DNA from: Croceicoccus ponticola
GTDB lineage: Bacteria; Pseudomonadota; Alphaproteobacteria; Sphingomonadales; Sphingomonadaceae
NCBI RefSeq assembly: GCF_004004515.1
Contig: NZ_RXOL01000001.1
Coordinates: forward strand, 682,001 to 746,000
Direction of reading: 5' to 3'
Length of the DNA stretch: 64,000 bases
Of the stretch, positions 56,416-64,000 are shown piece by piece (position 1 is the stretch's first letter; each line of letters starts with the position of its first letter). A program made the position numbers and the translations under genes. Below the pieces are notes generated by a model, which searched no databases, was not told the origin of the DNA, and saw only the letters and a program-made list of their open reading frames with translations.

Positions 56416-57573
56416 TCAGCGTGGCAGCAGGTAGGCGCCCTGCGGCACGGGATCGTCGAAGCGTTTTACGCTGTCGCGAAGTGCTTCGGACACGAGATGG
56501 TCGATCAGTTCGGGGAACAGCAGGGGCTGCTCAGCCGCTTCCCACAGGAAGAATCCGTAGGAACCCGGGATCGCGTTGATCTCGTTGAACCAGATTTCGC
56601 CGGTTGCGCTGTTCGACATGAAATCGATGCGCGGCGCGCCGCGATGCCCCAGCGTCATGAACGCGCGGCGGGCATAGTCGTGGATCGTCGCCTTGAACGC
56701 GGGCGAGAGATCGGGGTTTATGTCGCGGGTCAATGACAGCATCCCTTCGCTCGGCAGGAAAGCGCCCTTCGTGCCGCCGCCCGACGACAGGTACTTTTCT
56801 TTGAAATCAAGCAGTTCGGCGCCGGACTTAGGACGTTCTATGGCCGAGAACTTGACCTCTTGGCGCTCTTCGTCCCACCGCATGGCAATATTGTATTCGA
56901 CAAGGTTCTGCACCTGCGGCTCGATGATCGCGAGGTTGTCCTGCGCCAGGACATAGGCGACGAGCGCGGGCAGGTCCGCCGCCGTTTTCGCCAGCCCGAC
57001 ACCGATGGACGAGCCGAGGTTGGCAGGCTTAACGATGGTAGGAAAGCCGAACTTCGCCTCGACCTCCGCAATCAGTGCGGCGGTATCGGCCAGCCGCGCG
57101 CGGTTGGCGGTCACGTGGTCTAGCACGTTGACACCCGCCAGCCGGACCAGAGCCTTTGTCGCGTCCTTGCGCATCGCCATCGCGCTGGACCCGGCTGAAA
57201 ATCCGGTGACCGGGATGCCGAGCAGTTCGAAATGTCCTTGAAGCCGGCCGTCCTCTCCGAATGGTCCGTGGAATACCGGCAGCACACAGTCGATCGGCGT
57301 TTCGTTCAATGAAGCCCGTTCGCGCATGACCGGCCCGCGTTCGGACCAGCTGAAGATCACCTCGGGCGCGCCGGACGGCTTGGGCTTGAAACGGCGAATA
57401 TCGCGCAGGGTCTGGGCCGAGAAAAACCGGTTCTCGAAATCGGTATATACCGGGATCACTTCGATGCCGCGCACGTCGGCCGCGTCCATCAACTGGTGCG
57501 CCGACACGACCGAAACGTCATGTTCCTGGCTCGCCCCGCCAAACAGCACCGCAACCCGTTTCTTCACCGCCAT
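56416..57573 (-). CDS. D-alanine-D-alanine ligase-like ATP-grasp ligase
   Basis: The 385-residue protein has Ddl hallmarks: FGGASQEHDVSVVSAHQLMDA at the start, HGPFGEDGRLQG, and the ATP-grasp core KPANLGSSIGVGLAK and FNEINAIPGSYGFFLWEAA. In E. coli DdlB the corresponding last stretch reads NTSPGMTSHSL, where Ser281 helps hold the second D-Ala. Here that Ser is absent and the loop is aromatic. It is longer than typical Ddl. ATG 57573 has AGAGAG upstream. Divergent from an alpha/beta hydrolase/MurF-like pair. A non-standard acceptor is inferred. Confidence 0.8.
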   Translation of the reverse strand: MAVKKRVAVLFGGASQEHDVSVVSAHQLMDAADVRGIEVIPVYTDFENRFFSAQTLRDIRRFKPKPSGAPEVIFSWSERGPVMRERASLNETPIDCVLPVFHGPFGEDGRLQGHFELLGIPVTGFSAGSSAMAMRKDATKALVRLAGVNVLDHVTANRARLADTAALIAEVEAKFGFPTIVKPANLGSSIGVGLAKTAADLPALVAYVLAQDNLAIIEPQVQNLVEYNIAMRWDEERQEVKFSAIERPKSGAELLDFKEKYLSSGGGTKGAFLPSEGMLSLTRDINPDLSPAFKATIHDYARRAFMTLGHRGAPRIDFMSNSATGEIWFNEINAIPGSYGFFLWEAAEQPLLFPELIDHLVSEALRDSVKRFDDPVPQGAYLLPR

Positions 57574-57668
57574 GATCGGCTCTCTATCCCCAGCTTGCTC
57601 GTCGCACCCTGTGTGCGACTCGCAGGTGTCAACTTGTGCGCCATCGCCGGCCCTGTAAGAAGGGGGCC

Positions 57669-58418
57669 ATGCAGCCTCCCCACTACATCCGGATCGGCAC
57701 GCCGGACGCACCCAAAGTGGTCTTTGCCCACGGATGGGGCCGGACACACCGCGATTTCATTCCGGTCGCAGAGGCTTTGGCCCCGACGATCGATGCCTAC
57801 CTGTTCGATCTTCCCGGCCACGGCAAGTCGGAACGGCCGGATGCGGCATGGGGAACGGTGGAATACGCCGAATACATGGCGCGCTACGTCACGATGGACC
57901 TTGGCATCGACCAGTGCGTCTGGGTCGGGCACAGTTTCGGCGGGCGCATGGGCCTGCGCCTTGGCGTGCAGTCGCCGGGCATGATGCGCCACATGGTGAT
58001 CGTCGCCGGCGCTGGCGTGCCGCGCGACATTTCCACGGCCGAACGGTGGAAGCGCAAGTGGAAGGGCCGCAAGTTCCAGAAGCTGAAGGCCGCCGCCACG
58101 ACCGAGGATGAACTGATCGAGCTGGAAAAGCGTTTCGGCAGCCCCGACTACGTGATGAGCCGAGAAACGGGAATGCGCGACATCTTTGTGAAGACGATCG
58201 CAGAGGATCAAAGCGCGGACCTACCCCGCATCCCTACCGAAACGACGCTGATCTATGGCAGCGCGGACACCGAAACCCCGCCGGAAATCGGGCGCAAGAT
58301 CGCAGCGCTCGTTCCGAACAGCACATATATCGAGTGCCCGCATTACGATCACATCTCGATCCTCGATCGCGGGCGGCACCAGATCGCCCTGGCGATCAAG
58401 GAGGCGGTAGCGGCATGA
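57669..58418 (+). CDS. Alpha/beta hydrolase linked to a Mur ligase-like gene
   Basis: The 249-residue protein has a VVFAHGWGRTHRDFIP start, the nucleophile elbow GHSFGGRMG (Ser near residue 95), and the late acid/His region GSADTETPPEIGRKI and CPHYDHISILD, where the last His is plausible. Substrate unknown; a peptide or ester of the neighbour's product is one possibility. ATG 57669 follows AGAAGGGGG. Its stop overlaps the next start by 4 bases, so the two are coupled. Confidence 0.82.
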   Translation: MQPPHYIRIGTPDAPKVVFAHGWGRTHRDFIPVAEALAPTIDAYLFDLPGHGKSERPDAAWGTVEYAEYMARYVTMDLGIDQCVWVGHSFGGRMGLRLGVQSPGMMRHMVIVAGAGVPRDISTAERWKRKWKGRKFQKLKAAATTEDELIELEKRFGSPDYVMSRETGMRDIFVKTIAEDQSADLPRIPTETTLIYGSADTETPPEIGRKIAALVPNSTYIECPHYDHISILDRGRHQIALAIKEAVAA

Positions 58419-60052
58419 TCCATCTTGGCCCACTGCAGATCGCGATCCTTTTTGCTTCTTTGATGCTGACCGCGGCCGTGGCGCGGCTGGCATGGGTGCG
58501 GCTCAACACGTTGCTCTCTTATTTCCAGCAGGAGGAATACGACGGCGGGCGCTTTCTTGGCGCGGTACGGCGCGTCCGGCTTTACGATGTTAAGGCCAGC
58601 CTCGTCCTCTTGGCGCTGATGATCGCTACTGCGGTCAGTGTGCTTGCCGGCATGACCCTCTGGTGGATCGCCACCGGCATGGTGCTGGCTGCAGCGGTCA
58701 TTGTCTGGCTTGCCCAGCGCGAAGCGAGCTATCGATACAAAAAGCCGCTGGTTCTGACCGAACGGGCGCGTCGCATCCGCAAGATTGCGGCATTGATCGC
58801 GGCTTTCCCGATCCTTTGCACCATCGTCGGCTCGCTGCCGGCGCTGATCGCCATTCAGATCCTGCCGCTTACGCTCGTGATCGCCAACGCGCTGCTCAAG
58901 CCCGGTCAGGAAAGGATCAATCGGGACTATATCGAAGAAGCGGGGGCCAAGCTGGAGCGGATGAATCCGGTTCGCATCGGCATTACCGGCAGTTTCGGGA
59001 AGACCACGACGAAGCACATCTTCGCCGAAGTGCTCGCCGTTTCAGGGCCGGTTTTTTATTCGCGCGGATCGATCAACACCGTGCTTGGCCTCACCCGCCA
59101 CATCCGTGAACGGTTGCAGTGGAGCCACCGCTATTTCATCGCCGAAATGGGCGCGTACGGCATCGGGTCGGTTCGTCGCCTGTGCGATTTCGTACATCCC
59201 GATTACGGCATCGTCACCGCCATCGGCGAAGCGCATACCGAACGGTTCGGATCGGTCGACAACATCGCGAAGGCGAAATCCGAACTGGTCGAGGATGTCT
59301 GCGAAAATGGCGGCACCGCGATCGTTTCGACGCAAGTGCTCGACTATGCCCCGTTCCGCGATCTGCGCGCGCGTTACGATGGTCAGGTCGTCAGCGTCGG
59401 CCCTGAAGAAGACGCCGACATCCGCATCGTGTCCGCCGCCCTGGATCAGGCCGACTGGAAGATCGTGCTGATCGACCGCCGCGATGGCGCGGGCGGCGCG
59501 ACTCTTGAATACGAACTGCCGCTCCTGGGCGAACACAACGTCACGAATTCCGCCTTGGCCGTGGCTGCGGCGTGGATCATCGACCCCAGCATCGCCAACC
59601 GCATTCCACTGGTCACTCCCGATGTCGAACAAGTGCCGCACAGGCTGCAAAAGCGCGAAAGTCCAGGCGAAGCGCTGGTGCTGGACGATGCTTACAACGC
59701 GAACGAGGCAGGCTTTCGCAACGCCGTTGCCGTCGCTGCGGACCTTGCGCGGCAACGCGGCGGGCGGGCCATCGTGGTCACGCCGGGCATCGCCGAACTT
59801 GGCCTCGAACATGACCGGGTACACGCAGCGCTTGGCGAATATACCGCCGGGCTCGCCGATATGGTCTACGCGGTGAATCCCTCCCGGATCGGCAGCTTCA
59901 CCAAGGCGCTCGTCACCAATGGCAAGCCCCCGATCGAAGTCGCCAGCTTTGCCGATGCACGCGATGCGCTGCGCGCAGAGGCACGGCCCGAGGATGTGAT
60001 CCTGTACGAAAACGATCTTCCCGACTTGCTTGAGGAACGACGCCTGCTCTGA
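58415..60052 (+). CDS. Membrane-anchored MurF-like Mur ligase family protein
   Basis: The 545-residue protein has four or five predicted membrane helices within residues 5-160, then a Mur ligase core. The P-loop T-G-S-F-G-K-T-T-T-K is at 191-200, the middle domain has EMGAYGIGSVRRLCDF and IGEAHTERFGSVDNIAKAKSELVE, and LLGEHNVTNSALAVAAAWI and LDDAYNANEAGFRNAV follow. The last is a MurF-type signature. Ordinary MurF is soluble and ~450 residues, so the N-terminal membrane part is unusual. It is coupled to the hydrolase upstream. The normal dcw MurF is presumably elsewhere. Confidence 0.82.
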   Translation: MIHLGPLQIAILFASLMLTAAVARLAWVRLNTLLSYFQQEEYDGGRFLGAVRRVRLYDVKASLVLLALMIATAVSVLAGMTLWWIATGMVLAAAVIVWLAQREASYRYKKPLVLTERARRIRKIAALIAAFPILCTIVGSLPALIAIQILPLTLVIANALLKPGQERINRDYIEEAGAKLERMNPVRIGITGSFGKTTTKHIFAEVLAVSGPVFYSRGSINTVLGLTRHIRERLQWSHRYFIAEMGAYGIGSVRRLCDFVHPDYGIVTAIGEAHTERFGSVDNIAKAKSELVEDVCENGGTAIVSTQVLDYAPFRDLRARYDGQVVSVGPEEDADIRIVSAALDQADWKIVLIDRRDGAGGATLEYELPLLGEHNVTNSALAVAAAWIIDPSIANRIPLVTPDVEQVPHRLQKRESPGEALVLDDAYNANEAGFRNAVAVAADLARQRGGRAIVVTPGIAELGLEHDRVHAALGEYTAGLADMVYAVNPSRIGSFTKALVTNGKPPIEVASFADARDALRAEARPEDVILYENDLPDLLEERRLL

Positions 60053-60209
60053 TCCTGCTGTTTCATATCCGCGCCAGCACCGCCGACATTGCAAGTCATT
60101 CGTTGCGGGCCCATCGTGGCATCAGGCTGTCGAGTCTCCCAGGGTTGACGGAGTAGCGGCCTAGGGGCGCGCATTTGGGCAAAAAGCCCGATGCAAGGGG
60201 ACAGAGGAC

Positions 60210-60644
60210 ATGATTTCCAAGACTGTACGGGCGACCTCTATGGCCGCCGCGATTGCCATTGCCTTCGCCATGGGACAACCCGCCATTGCGCAGGATTCGC
60301 TGGACGACCTGCCCGTGTTGACCGAATACCATTTCGCGCCGGGGAAATACGCCGCAGCCATGGCCATGATGGCCGATGGCGACCGCATCCGGGCAGAAGC
60401 GGGGCTGGAGCCGATCACCTATTATTGGCACGTGCAAGGCGATTCCTGGCAAGTCATAACCGTCAGCCCACCAACGGTCGAAAACGAAGGTGCGCGTTAC
60501 AAAGCTGCACGTGAAAAGCTGAAGATTGCGCGTCCCGACCCCGGCGCGGGCATGACTTTGATGACAAGCCACATCGACACGTTGGTCAGGAAAAAATCGG
60601 CCGCTGAAATGCAGGTCGAGATGCAGGCTGCCGCTTCGGATTGA
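60210..60644 (+). CDS. Secreted protein, unknown function
   Basis: The 144-residue protein has a signal peptide (MISKTVRATSMAAAIAIAFAMGQPAIA, cut near A-QD). The mature part is mostly helical, with YHFAPGKYAAAMAMMADGDRIRAEAGLEPITYYWHVQGDSWQVITVSPP, recalling the ferredoxin-like Abm/DUF-type heme- or stress-protein folds only in outline. No motif was recognised. ATG 60210 follows GGGGACAGAGG. It converges with the molybdopterin protein gene across a long hairpin. Confidence 0.72.
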   Translation: MISKTVRATSMAAAIAIAFAMGQPAIAQDSLDDLPVLTEYHFAPGKYAAAMAMMADGDRIRAEAGLEPITYYWHVQGDSWQVITVSPPTVENEGARYKAAREKLKIARPDPGAGMTLMTSHIDTLVRKKSAAEMQVEMQAAASD

Positions 60645-60654
60645 TCGAACGATG

Positions 60655-60691
60655 CAACCGGCGGGCAGCCCCAGGGGTTGCCGGCCGGTTG
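60655..60691. terminator. Long convergent hairpin between the secreted and molybdopterin protein genes
   Basis: Two 18-base arms (60655-60672 and 60674-60691) match at 16 positions, with a near-zero loop. The hairpin fills the short gap between convergent stops. There is no T-run on either side, so it may act as a Rho-dependent or folding-based end, or be an inverted repeat of another kind. Confidence 0.5.
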
Positions 60692-60692
60692 T

Positions 60693-61442
60693 CTAGATTC
60701 CGGCCCACCACTGATAGCCGGCGCGATCTTCCCAGAAACCGCCTTTCCCGCCGCCAAACCGCGCCAGGTCGTCCGTCAGGACGATCCCCTTCACGTATTT
60801 CGCATGCTTGTAGCCAAGCTGGCGCTCGACCCTCAGCCGCAATGGCGCGCCGTGCCGTTCGGGCAGCGCCGCGCCGTTCATCCGCCACGCCATGATGGTT
60901 TGCGGGTGATACGCCTCGATCAGGTCGATGCTTTCGTAATAGGGCGTCTCGCCAAAGTTGTCGGCGCATTCGAACAGGACATACCGCGCCTGTGGCAGAA
61001 CACCCGCCCGATCCAGAATCAGCTTTAGCGGCGTACCCGTCCATTCGCCAATCGCGCTCCACCCTTCGACGCAATCGTGGCGGGTGATCTGCGTGTGCGC
61101 GGGCATCTGGCGCAGGGCTTCGAGCGGCAGGCTCTGCCCCTGCCGGACCAGCCCCGTCACGGTCAGCCGCCAGGTGGCGAACCCTTCGGCAAGGTGCTGG
61201 CGATATTCCGCCGTGTCGGCCGTGCGCGATCCGTTGGCGCGAAAATCCGGGCTGCGTTCGGCGCGGGTATATTCCCGCGCCAGTGCGGTGCGCGGGGTCA
61301 CCAACCGCTGTGCCCCCATCGTGAACCTGTCGAGCGAGGTCGCCAGCAGATCGGCCGGGCCCGTTTCCAGTATCTTTTGGCAGCCGCCCAGCGTCAGGCC
61401 CGCACCCAATCCGGTGATCAACCCGCGGCGTGAAATCGTCAT
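60693..61442 (-). CDS. Tat-exported molybdopterin-dependent oxidoreductase (sulfite oxidase-like fold)
   Basis: The 249-residue protein begins with a twin-arginine signal (S-R-R-G-L-I-T-G) ending in a lipobox LGGC, so it is probably a Tat lipoprotein. The Mo-ligand Cys is in ITRHDCVEGWSAIGEWTGTPLKLILDRA, with the YedY/MsrP-type Mo-binding fold (RYVLFECADNFGETPYYESIDL and MAWRMNGAALPERHGAPLRLRVERQLGYKHAKYVKGIVL). It is shorter than sulfite oxidases. Start overlaps the cytochrome b gene by 4 bases, which suggests that gene supplies electrons. Confidence 0.82.
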   Translation of the reverse strand: MTISRRGLITGLGAGLTLGGCQKILETGPADLLATSLDRFTMGAQRLVTPRTALAREYTRAERSPDFRANGSRTADTAEYRQHLAEGFATWRLTVTGLVRQGQSLPLEALRQMPAHTQITRHDCVEGWSAIGEWTGTPLKLILDRAGVLPQARYVLFECADNFGETPYYESIDLIEAYHPQTIMAWRMNGAALPERHGAPLRLRVERQLGYKHAKYVKGIVLTDDLARFGGGKGGFWEDRAGYQWWAGI

Positions 61443-62272
61443 GACGCTTTCTCCGGCGGAATGCGGAAACGCCCGGTGATCATCGACCGTATCTCGTTCA
61501 CCGGTCCTGCCAGTACCACCATCGCGAGATGGACGAGGATGAACAGCACGATGAGCATCGCGGCGATGAAATGCACGGAGCGCGCTGATTGCCGCCCGCC
61601 GAAGAGGTCGAGTATCCATCCCCAACTGGCGTTCATCGTTGGGCTCATCCCCAGTCCCGACAGCACCATTGCAGGCAGAAGAACGAACAGCACGGCCAGA
61701 TAAGCCAGCTTCTGCAATATATTGTAGCGCACAGCCGCCTCACCGCGCGGGAAACGCAGGCGGGCATGGTTCTTTACGTCCTGCCACAAATGCCGAGGCG
61801 CAAGTTCCCCGCGCTCTGGCAGGAGATCGCGTCCGACGTGACGGTTCACCAGCGACCAAAGCAGATAAAGCACACCGCAGATTGCCAGCAGCCACGCTCC
61901 CAGAAAATGGTACTTGCGCCCTTCGGCAAGATTGTAGTGCGCCGGAAGAGTCATCCAGTGCGGAAACGCGCGCACGACCTGCCGCCCATCCTTTTGCCAC
62001 GAACCGAGAACGCCGGTCGTGTCGATCCTGATGGTCCCGATGCGCAGATATCCGTCGCCCGACTGAGTGGCACCGATCCGCAGCCACGGATCGTCGGGGT
62101 TGGCCCCGTATTGCCCCCAATATAACCTGGGATGCGCGTTGAAGATGGTCAGCCCGCTCATCAACAGGGTGAAAACCGCAACAACATTGAGCCAATGCCA
62201 GGCGCGTGTGGACAGGCGATGCCTGCGCACTACTTTCGCATCGGTGACGGTATCACCCGGCAATGATTTCAA
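61439..62272 (-). CDS. Cytochrome b561-like membrane protein
   Basis: The 277-residue protein has a Cyt_b561-type pattern with four main helices. Helix 1 contains RHRLSTRAWHWLNVVAVFTLLMSGL (heme-ligand His), later helices contain KYHFLGAWLLAICGVLYLLW and SVHFIAAMLIVLFILVHLAMVVL. A soluble insertion of ~70 residues lies between helices 1 and 2 (GATQSGDGYLRIGTIRIDTTGV). It probably donates electrons to the downstream molybdopterin enzyme. It overlaps the lipoprotein gene before it by 20 bases and the next gene by 4. Confidence 0.82.
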   Translation of the reverse strand: MKSLPGDTVTDAKVVRRHRLSTRAWHWLNVVAVFTLLMSGLTIFNAHPRLYWGQYGANPDDPWLRIGATQSGDGYLRIGTIRIDTTGVLGSWQKDGRQVVRAFPHWMTLPAHYNLAEGRKYHFLGAWLLAICGVLYLLWSLVNRHVGRDLLPERGELAPRHLWQDVKNHARLRFPRGEAAVRYNILQKLAYLAVLFVLLPAMVLSGLGMSPTMNASWGWILDLFGGRQSARSVHFIAAMLIVLFILVHLAMVVLAGPVNEIRSMITGRFRIPPEKAS

Positions 62273-62765
62273 GCTTGTAATCCGCCTTCTCCCCGCGCCG
62301 CGCGGCGCTGCGCATCATGTAGACGCGAATGCGATAATCGCCCGCCGACGTAGTTAGGCCTTTATACTGGTTGCCCGCAACAGATCCGACGTGGAAGGCG
62401 ACTTCGTCTTCCCCTGGCGCGAGAATGTTGAAGTACGCCGCTGTGTTTTGCGTGGCCATCGAAACGTTCAACGGCTGGCCTGCCGCGAATTTGGCGACGT
62501 AATCGATCATCTCGTATCCCGTGATCGAATCCTCAATAGTGATGGCATTTTCGCCAGCGGCAAATTCTACCCGTTCGATCGGAATGTCGTCGACCTGCGC
62601 CGCCGGCACGTACGCTTCGGCAGGCTCGGCAGCAGGCGCCGCGAGGTCAGGTTCGGCGGCGGTCGCCGCAGCCTCCGCAGTCAGCATCGGCTCGTCCGTG
62701 CTATCGGGCGAGCAGGCACCAGCCGCCAGCAGCACGGAACACGACAGTAATCTGAAAATTCGCAT
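62253..62765 (-). CDS. Lipoprotein of the molybdopterin/cytochrome b operon, unknown function
   Basis: A 170-residue protein with a lipoprotein signal (SVLLAAGAC), an Ala/Glu-rich linker, and a C-terminal beta-rich domain. The domain has TGYEMIDYVAKFAAGQPLNVSM, YFNILAPGEDEVAFHVGSV, and GDYRIRVYMMRSAARRGEKADYKL. The last block resembles the core of some lysozyme-inhibitor-like domains, but this was not confirmed. ATG 62765 follows GGAAGGGGG. It is the first gene of the three-gene operon. Confidence 0.68.
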   Translation of the reverse strand: MRIFRLLSCSVLLAAGACSPDSTDEPMLTAEAAATAAEPDLAAPAAEPAEAYVPAAQVDDIPIERVEFAAGENAITIEDSITGYEMIDYVAKFAAGQPLNVSMATQNTAAYFNILAPGEDEVAFHVGSVAGNQYKGLTTSAGDYRIRVYMMRSAARRGEKADYKLEIIAG

Positions 62766-62958
62766 GACAGACCCCCTTCCATCATGGCCGCTCGGGCAAT
62801 GTGCCTTTTTCGGCAAGAAATGCAGGATGCCTCAGCAGTCAGCATTCGGCAAGGGAGAAGGTCTTGCAGGAATTTGCGCAACGAATTTGAAAATATCTAG
62901 TCTTCACAAGGCCATCACGTGCACAAATCATTAATTTCAGCCATGATATCTGGCGTGG

Positions 62959-63282
62959 ATGGCTCATAGATACCAACATCGTTCCCGGGTCAGGATTCCG
63001 GCAGGCTATCGCACCGACAAAGGTGACGAGATTGCAACGTCGGTCATCGACATTTCCGAACGGGGCTGCCGGCTTCGCAGCGGCGTCGATCTTCTGAAGC
63101 CGGGAGAGGGTCTGTCCATCGCGATCGGCAACCTGGCCCCAGTTTCGGCGCAGGTGCAATGGCAGTACGGTTCGTTCTGCGGGCTTTCCTTTGTCCGACC
63201 GCTCGACACGGCCCTGCTCGATCATCTCAGGCACGCTTACGTACGCGGCGCTCTTCCTTTAGAATCGCTGCCGCGACCCTGA
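62959..63282 (+). CDS. PilZ-domain protein (possible c-di-GMP binding)
   Basis: A stand-alone PilZ domain of 107 residues. An R-x-x-x-R pair appears in RYQHRSRVRIPAGYR and the D-x-S-x-x-G motif in VIDISERGCRLRSGVDLL. These are the residues that bind cyclic di-GMP in other PilZ proteins. No enzyme or flagellar gene adjoins it. The start at 62959 (ATG) begins MAHRYQHRSRV. It ends 2 bases before the convergent formate dehydrogenase delta gene. Confidence 0.82.
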   Translation: MAHRYQHRSRVRIPAGYRTDKGDEIATSVIDISERGCRLRSGVDLLKPGEGLSIAIGNLAPVSAQVQWQYGSFCGLSFVRPLDTALLDHLRHAYVRGALPLESLPRP

Positions 63283-63284
63283 CG

Positions 63285-63563
63285 CTAACCCGCGTCAGAA
63301 CCTCCACCTTCATCTACGTCATTGAACACCGTCGCACGCGTCTGCGGCGCGGGATCGCCCGGTTGGCGTAGGATTGCGAACGCTTTGGCCGCAATCGGGG
63401 AAAGCTCCGCCTCGTCGCCGCTGACTGCCGCCTTCATCCGCGGATCCCAGAACTGCACGATGTGATCGGCGGTCGCGGCGGCGGCGGCATCATGGTCGAG
63501 CGCGCAAAAATTCCGCGCGATCTGGTTCGCCATGTAGATCAGGCGGGAGTGGGTATCGCTCAT
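63285..63563 (-). CDS. fdsD: Formate dehydrogenase subunit delta
   Basis: The 92-residue protein has the family pattern RLIYMANQIARNFCALDHDAAAAATADHIVQFWDPRMKAAV, matching FdsD subunits of NAD-dependent formate dehydrogenases. A gap before it is lacking: its ATG 63563 overlaps the stop of the alpha subunit by 4 bases. It probably aids assembly or stability of the holoenzyme. It is the last gene of the operon in this window. Confidence 0.85.
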   Translation of the reverse strand: MSDTHSRLIYMANQIARNFCALDHDAAAAATADHIVQFWDPRMKAAVSGDEAELSPIAAKAFAILRQPGDPAPQTRATVFNDVDEGGGSDAG

Positions 63564-64000
63564 TCCGCAGGCTCGTGATTGATGCGGCGCGATCGCTCGG
63601 TAAGGTCTGCGTAATCCTCCTGCCAGTCGGTCGGGCCGTTGGATGGCATGACCTGCACCGCCGTCACCTTGTATTCCGGGCAATTGGTAGCCCAGTCGGA
63701 ATAGTCGGTGGTGACGACGTTCGCCTGCGTTTCGGGGTGGTGGAACGTGGTGTAGACAACGCCCGGCGCGACCCTGTCGGTGACTTTCACCCGCAGCGTC
63801 GTTTCGCCCTTGCGGCTCGACAGCTTGGCCCAGCCACCGTCGGCAAGTCCGCGGTTTTCCGCATCGGTCGGATGCATTTCCAGCAGATCTTCGGGATGCC
63901 ACGTGGAGTTTTCGGTCCGCCTCGTCTGCGCCCCGACGTTGTAATGCGTAAGAATGCGCCCGGTGGTGAGCAGCAGCGGAAACCGGGGGCCGGTCTTTTC
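63560..64000 (-). CDS. fdsA: Formate dehydrogenase subunit alpha, C-terminal part (5' end outside window)
   Basis: Only the last 146 codons are present. The reading frame is open to the window edge and shows the C-terminal molybdopterin-guanine-dinucleotide domain: FPLLLTTGRILTHYNVGAQTRRTEN, then WHPEDLLEMHPTDAENRGLADGGWAKLSSR and TFHHPETQANVVTTDYSDW. The stretch matches the catalytic subunit of NAD-linked formate dehydrogenases. It overlaps fdsD by 4 bases. Activity cannot be judged from this end. Confidence 0.9.
   Translation of the reverse strand, partial: EKTGPRFPLLLTTGRILTHYNVGAQTRRTENSTWHPEDLLEMHPTDAENRGLADGGWAKLSSRKGETTLRVKVTDRVAPGVVYTTFHHPETQANVVTTDYSDWATNCPEYKVTAVQVMPSNGPTDWQEDYADLTERSRRINHEPAE

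Overview
The window is a 64 kb piece of GC-rich (roughly 63% by impression, not computed) chromosomal DNA from an alphaproteobacterium. It is probably a member of Sphingomonadales, plausibly Erythrobacteraceae/Sphingomonadaceae. Pointers are the alphaproteobacterial LexA box form (GTTC-N7-GTTC), the imuA-imuB-dnaE2 mutasome, the PrsK/PrsR pair, Pho boxes before a phosphate porin and pstS, and overall protein character. No insertion sequence, prophage, CRISPR array or plasmid signature was seen. Nearly all genes are intact and tightly packed; the two end genes (miaA and a formate dehydrogenase alpha subunit) are cut by the window edge.

Layout. 1-7.3 kb: the 3' end of miaA, then branched-chain amino-acid synthesis (ilvB-ilvN, ilvC, and leuA behind a leader-peptide region), with a YceI protein and an I78-type inhibitor between ilvC and leuA. 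7.3-11.5 kb: an AHH-nuclease/DUF4261-like pair, a flavodoxin-fold protein, recJ, and two tRNA-Glu genes that differ at one base. 11.6-20.6 kb: a complete phosphate-starvation locus in the order phoR, OprP-type porin, pstS, pstC, pstA, pstB, phoU, phoB, with Pho-box-like repeats before the porin, pstS and perhaps phoB. 20.6-33 kb: an MFS transporter, an extensin-like protein, and the SOS mutasome. The mutasome is split into an imuA-imuB unit and a radical SAM-udgX-dnaE2 unit, each preceded by a perfect LexA box, with an alpha/beta hydrolase and a possible small RNA between them.

33-42.4 kb: a PNPOx-like stress protein, an APC permease, panB, a DUF475 membrane protein, the PrsK/PrsR two-component pair, and a small locus holding a 49-codon gene opposite a response-regulator-like protein that lacks the phosphorylation residues. 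42.4-46.6 kb: an SLC13-type transporter, tRNA-Leu(CAA), an inositol-monophosphatase family protein, efp and apt. 46.7-54.5 kb: an oppABCDF peptide importer followed by a fused enoyl-CoA hydratase/3-hydroxyacyl-CoA dehydrogenase. 54.5-60 kb: glucokinase, an SDR, and a cluster with a Ddl-like ATP-grasp ligase, an alpha/beta hydrolase and a membrane-anchored MurF-like ligase. 60-64 kb: a small secreted protein, a lipoprotein/cytochrome b/molybdopterin-oxidoreductase operon, a PilZ protein and the end of a formate dehydrogenase operon.

The best candidates for something undescribed are the Ddl-like/hydrolase/MurF-like cluster, whose ligase has lost the normal D-Ala site signature, and the LexA-controlled udgX-radical SAM-dnaE2 unit. 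The leuA leader peptide, the DUF4261-like/AHH pair, the pseudo-receiver regulator with its small neighbour, and the intergenic transcript near 30.3-30.46 kb are also worth testing. All calls come from reading the sequence; no database search was run.
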